DNA of 64,000 nt from Liolophura sinensis. Taxonomy: Eukaryota; Mollusca; Polyplacophora; Chitonida; Chitonidae. Position 1 is the first letter of the stretch; each line of letters begins with the position of its first letter. Under the pieces are notes generated by a model. That model searched no databases. It saw only the letters and a program-made list of their open reading frames with translations, and was not told the origin of the DNA. The stretch is taken from positions 52,683,249 to 52,747,248 of the forward strand of contig NC_088295.1 in NCBI RefSeq assembly GCF_032854445.1, given 5' to 3'. Shown here piece by piece: positions 60,481-64,000 of the stretch. A program made the translations under genes and the position numbers.

Positions 60481-60642
60481 CCTCTGGCCTAACGTGGGAA
60501 GGTCTGTCAGCAATCTGCGGATGGTCGTGGGTTTCCCCGGGCTCTGCCCGGTTTTCTCCCACCATAATGCTGGCCGCCGTCGCATAAGTGGAATATTCTT
60601 GTATACGGCGTAAAACACCGATCAAATAAATAAATAAATAAA
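60481..60642 (+). mobile_element. SINE family A, 5'-truncated, with target-site duplication
   Basis: The element begins inside the central region (cctctggcctaacgtgggaa) and is complete to an AAAT-type tail. It is flanked by the 12-base duplication tcttattaccca at 60469-60480 and 60643-60654. Clean duplications around a truncated copy indicate truncation at the time of insertion. Confidence 0.93.
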
Positions 60643-60654
60643 TCTTATTACCCA

Positions 60655-61447
60655 AGAGTAAGACGTTATGGTACATACAGAATCTTCTGAAAGTTCGACT
60701 GTATATGGGTGAATAAAAGGAGAAAAATATTAGACGACATCGAAGTGCTTTACTAATGGCAGTGCATACATATAGTCAGCATGAGCTCACCCTAAAATTT
60801 GAACTCAATGCATTTGAATGTATTTAATTCCATTTTAAAAAAATATACAAATAAAAACTTCAAGTCAGCATTCTTCACATGCTATAATGGAGTTGGACAC
60901 AAGGGGACAAGTCAAGCAGTGGTTGGTACGAATAAGTCCGACGTCACTTCTGGTGCCTTCTCGATCCATGGTATTACAAGTGAAGTATATAGCACTACTG
61001 AAGATGTCATCATAAGCTTTGGAACAGTGGTGATAGCGATATTAAATTCCATGTAAACAAAGGAAAACTTTATGCGTTAAAATGAACGGCCCAGGGGGTA
61101 AGTATTATGATGTTATCAGGTTAAGAAATAAACAGGCTGATGAATAGCATTACTTTATAATCTGCAACAATCATTGAAATCCAATGAGATTTGCATGACC
61201 TATTAATTCAAAAAATATGTCTGCTTTTTCTGTTTGCATTATTTACGAAGAAGCGTTAAGTGCATGAGGTGGACGTTATTTCGCAACTAGGCAGGAGTCA
61301 ATTTTTTTCCCCTGCTACTTTTTGCCAGCTCATTGGCGTGCACTGCGTGCACATTTCGCCCAATTATCGACCTCGCAGGGACAATACAAGACAGTAATGC
61401 GGGAACAATTTGCTACTAAAATGTAAAAACAAGTACCGAGAACTTGA

Positions 61448-61450
<3 letters not shown>
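60655..61450. other. Unique AT-rich DNA
   Basis: No gene or repeat recognised; the 85-codon ORF at 60799-61056 is unsupported. Confidence 0.4.

Positions 61451-61527
<77 letters not shown>
61451..61527. repeat. (AT)n microsatellite
   Basis: About 38 uninterrupted AT dinucleotides. Confidence 0.98.
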
Positions 61528-61530
<3 letters not shown>

Positions 61531-62546
61531 AAATTAAGGGAGTAAAGTTTTCAGACAGTTGTAATGGGAACACAAATGCCAGGAATGGAGGTGTGTGATT
61601 TTGTTTCACAGGGGCGGAGTGTAGCGTCAATAAAAATGTTCTACGTCGAGCGTACAATAAGACCCTTCTTCAAAAGTTATTCTTCGCAGACGCCGGCATG
61701 GCACCCAAAATACATTTTTGGTCACATCGCTTTTTAATGAATACTTAATAACTCCATATTATTGCTATACCCTACTTTCTTGTTTATATTAATCTTGGTA
61801 CGCCTTTATTGCTTTATTCTCTCTATTTGACGAATGGTATTTAAACATATGGTATGAGGGAGTAAACCAGGGACCATGGCAAGTTACTGAAGAACTTTGT
61901 CCAAGTATGCTGATCAACTAGCTAAGTATTGGTAGAAGAGATGCACGGGATCTCAGTGTCGAAAACCGAACGCATACGTACATTGCCGAGGCAACATATC
62001 GCCACCAAGGATCCGAAAACAGGGCTCTCGAAAATTCTCCGTCTGCAACTGGGACTGAACCAACAACGTGTAGACCTACATTCCATACAGCGATTCATGG
62101 ACAGACAGAAATATGTTATTTTACTCAGTCAAATTTCGCTTAGGATATTCATTATTGCAAAGACAAAATTCTTTAAAGCAGATTTCCTCAGGCCAACCAA
62201 AACATACAAATTACCTTGGAAAACGAAAATATAATTCAAACGTTTGGAAAATACCGTATACTTTCCATATAACACGTAGTTTTATTCATTTGCTATAAAG
62301 TTACTTAGCATACACCGCCAAAAGCACAGCTTTCAACTTAGCCGAGCTAGACATAGATTGTTATCAGAAGCATAGGATTATATAAATGAAAAACTGCATG
62401 TTCACCGATTTACATCCTTATCTGAGTTGTCTAATGTTATGCAGTCAAACATTCATACTACTCATCAACTTCTGCTGTGATTACTCTTCAGAAGAAAAGC
62501 ACTTGTACTTTCTCCAGTGTAGCCAGTACATTTATATACAGCTTCT
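61528..62546. other. Unique DNA
   Basis: No gene is assigned. The 101-codon ORF at 61929-62234 is unsupported. 'gggactgaaccaacaacg' near 62050 is B-box-like on the minus strand, but no A box is clear. Confidence 0.4.
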
Positions 62547-62558
62547 TTGTTCAAACAA

Positions 62559-62818
62559 ACAAGGGGCCTGCGTTGCTCAGGTGGTTAGCGCGCTAGCCCA
62601 GCGTAATGACCCAGCAGCATCTCACCAATGCGGTCGCTGTGAGTTCAAGTCCAGCTCATGCTGGCTTCCATTAGGGCCGTACGTGGAAGGTCTGTCAGCA
62701 AGCTGCGGATGGTCGTGGGTTTCCTGCCCAGTTTCCTTCAACCATAATGCTGGCCGTCGTCGTGTAAGTGACATATTCTTGAGTACGGGGTAAAACATCA
62801 ATCAATTAAATAAATAAA
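62559..62818 (+). mobile_element. SINE family A, full length with target-site duplication
   Basis: The head 'ggggcctgcgttgctcaggt' with A box, the B box 'gagttcaagtccagctc' (62641), the central region (with a shortened 'gtttcctgcccagtttcc') and the 3' end are all present. The 12-base duplication ttgttcaaacaa flanks it at 62547-62558 and 62819-62830. Confidence 0.95.
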
Positions 62819-62937
62819 TTGTTCAAACAATATGTGGTATTCTGTATGTTTTCAGTTTAAATAACTCTTTAGGATTGTTACTTGTAATATTCATATTCAA
62901 AAAGAGTATTAAATCTACATAACTGATTTGAAATATT

Positions 62938-64000
62938 CTTTTTTTTTTCATAATTGACATTTTTATTGATCATTTTTGTTTACAGATTGTCAACCAGATT
63001 CATATTTACATACAAATATGTAAATATATTTAAATGAGAGATTGTTAGATACAATATTCTCACAAAGCCTTCAGTAATTGTCGAGATAGGCTATCACACA
63101 CAAAAACACAATGATGTGTGAAGTTTTCACAAACTAAACTTAACTATTGAATGGCAGATGACGGGGTGACCAAAATTTATAAATCTGTCTTGCTCCGCTC
63201 TTAGAAAACTAATGTGCCTTTCATTTTCATACAGATTTTGCATTTCTTTCTTTACAAATTCCGTTTGTCGGCAGCTTCAGCTTGTTTGAAATCAAGTAAC
63301 ACATTCCAACAATCTAGTATTGTCTGTATACCAGCAACTTACTTCAACCAAACTTGGAATTCTTTCCATACATTGTAAACATATTTACAGTCACATGATA
63401 GATGGTAAATTGTCTCCCTTTCCAAGTGGCAAATACTAGAGGTCCGATACAGCAGAATCGAACTTCTTTCCCATTATGTTTGTGGTCAGAGCTCTAATAA
63501 CAACTTTGTATTGAAACCGTCGTAATCGTGTGTCACCAGTACATCTAAAAAACATATTGTTGAGGCTTCTCCAAGCTTCACTTGATTAAACTAACATTCA
63601 GCTCCTCCTCCCACTTGCGGTTTGCTCTGGTCTTAACAAAACTATCGCTAAGGTAGTAAGGTATCGGTAATAAAGTTTACAGCCATTACAAACGTTAACA
63701 AACAGAGCTATTTTAGTTGGTATAAGAGGCAACGGCAAAGGAGAGGAGATATTATTCCAATCCACAACATTGCTAGCAGATTTGATTGCTGAAATGACAC
63801 TTTGATATTCTAAAAAGTTTGTACTGCATTCGTATTTTTCATTAAATTCTGTAACGTTTAGAAATTTCCCGTTACTGTTCAATAGGTCATTGACATACTT
63901 TACCCCCTTTTCGAGCCATTTACTATACACAGACGGTATATTACTAATAACAAATAAATCGTTGTAAAAAACACATCCTCCAAGCCGATTTGAAATGTTT
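62938..64000 (-). mobile_element. 3' part of a decayed L1-like non-LTR retrotransposon (LINE)
   Basis: On the minus strand an open frame enters from the window edge and runs to 63598. It encodes the region downstream of the reverse transcriptase fingers-palm domains typical of L1/Tx1-type ORF2 proteins (SKWLEKGVKYVNDLLNSNGK, then NEKYECSTNFLEYQSVISAI). Frame-shifted pieces continue towards a probable A-tail (T run on plus at 62939-62949). The 5' part lies outside the window. Confidence 0.8.
63230..63999 (-). pseudogene. Broken ORF2 C-terminal region of the L1-like element
   Basis: Three blocks in different frames can be read in order. The first is the open 134-codon frame 63999-63598. A frameshift near 63655 separates it from a piece with RANRKWEEELNV that soon stops. 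A third piece (63545-63487) reads RLRRFQYKVVIRALTTN, the usual 'LR-FQY-I-HR-L-TN' motif of L1-like C-termini. A fourth (63430-63366) reads CHLERETIYHLSCDCKYVYN, the partial C-X-ET-HL-C zinc-knuckle-like motif. Frameshifts and stops show the copy is inactive. Reverse transcriptase catalytic motifs would lie beyond the window edge. Confidence 0.78.

Overview
This is a eukaryotic, animal-type genomic window: AT-rich, almost free of long open reading frames, with a 200-base assembly gap, dinucleotide microsatellites, splice-site-bounded exons, tRNA-derived SINEs and an L1-like retrotransposon. The dominant SINE has a 3' end (gaatattcttgagtacggcgtaaaacaccaatcaaataaataaa type) that suggests a marine lophotrochozoan such as a mollusc or brachiopod. 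That placement is an inference from the style of the repeats, not a database match.

Layout. 0-3 kb: two degenerate tandem arrays. 5-9 kb: a GC-richer island with an unassigned 190-codon ORF, a candidate spliced exon and a complex non-repetitive block that could be regulatory, then SINE copies. 10.4 kb: a cysteine-rich peptide exon on +. 11-30 kb: mostly unique AT-rich DNA with SINE fragments, an inverted-repeat block near 17 kb and degenerate arrays near 22, 24 and 28 kb. 31-43 kb: a run of minisatellites with units of about 37, 46, 44, 47, 36 and 65 bp. 44.1 kb: a second cysteine-rich peptide exon on -, paralogous to the first. 47-53 kb: three different tRNA-headed SINEs, AT microsatellites and the gap. 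55-58.5 kb: two more large minisatellites (28 and 49 bp). 59-63 kb: well-preserved SINEs with target-site duplications. 63-64 kb: the 3' part of a decayed L1-like LINE on -.

Main biology. The only protein-coding sequence supported by more than its length is the pair of terminal exons at 10408-10578 (+) and 44071-44202 (-). Both encode an eight-cysteine peptide with the same spacing, C-X6-C-X6-CC-X4-C-X7-C-X6-C-X-C, preceded by an acceptor at the same codon. About 27 of 43 residues are identical while 16 of 24 degenerate identical-residue codons differ silently, the signature of an old duplication kept by purifying selection. The first six cysteines fit the inhibitor-cystine-knot (knottin) spacing. 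Upstream exons with a signal peptide were not found, so the gene models are partial. The rest of the window is repeat biology: one abundant SINE family caught full-length, 5'-truncated and internally deleted, two other SINE families that share a 3' tail, and at least thirteen tandem arrays, two with higher-order structure.
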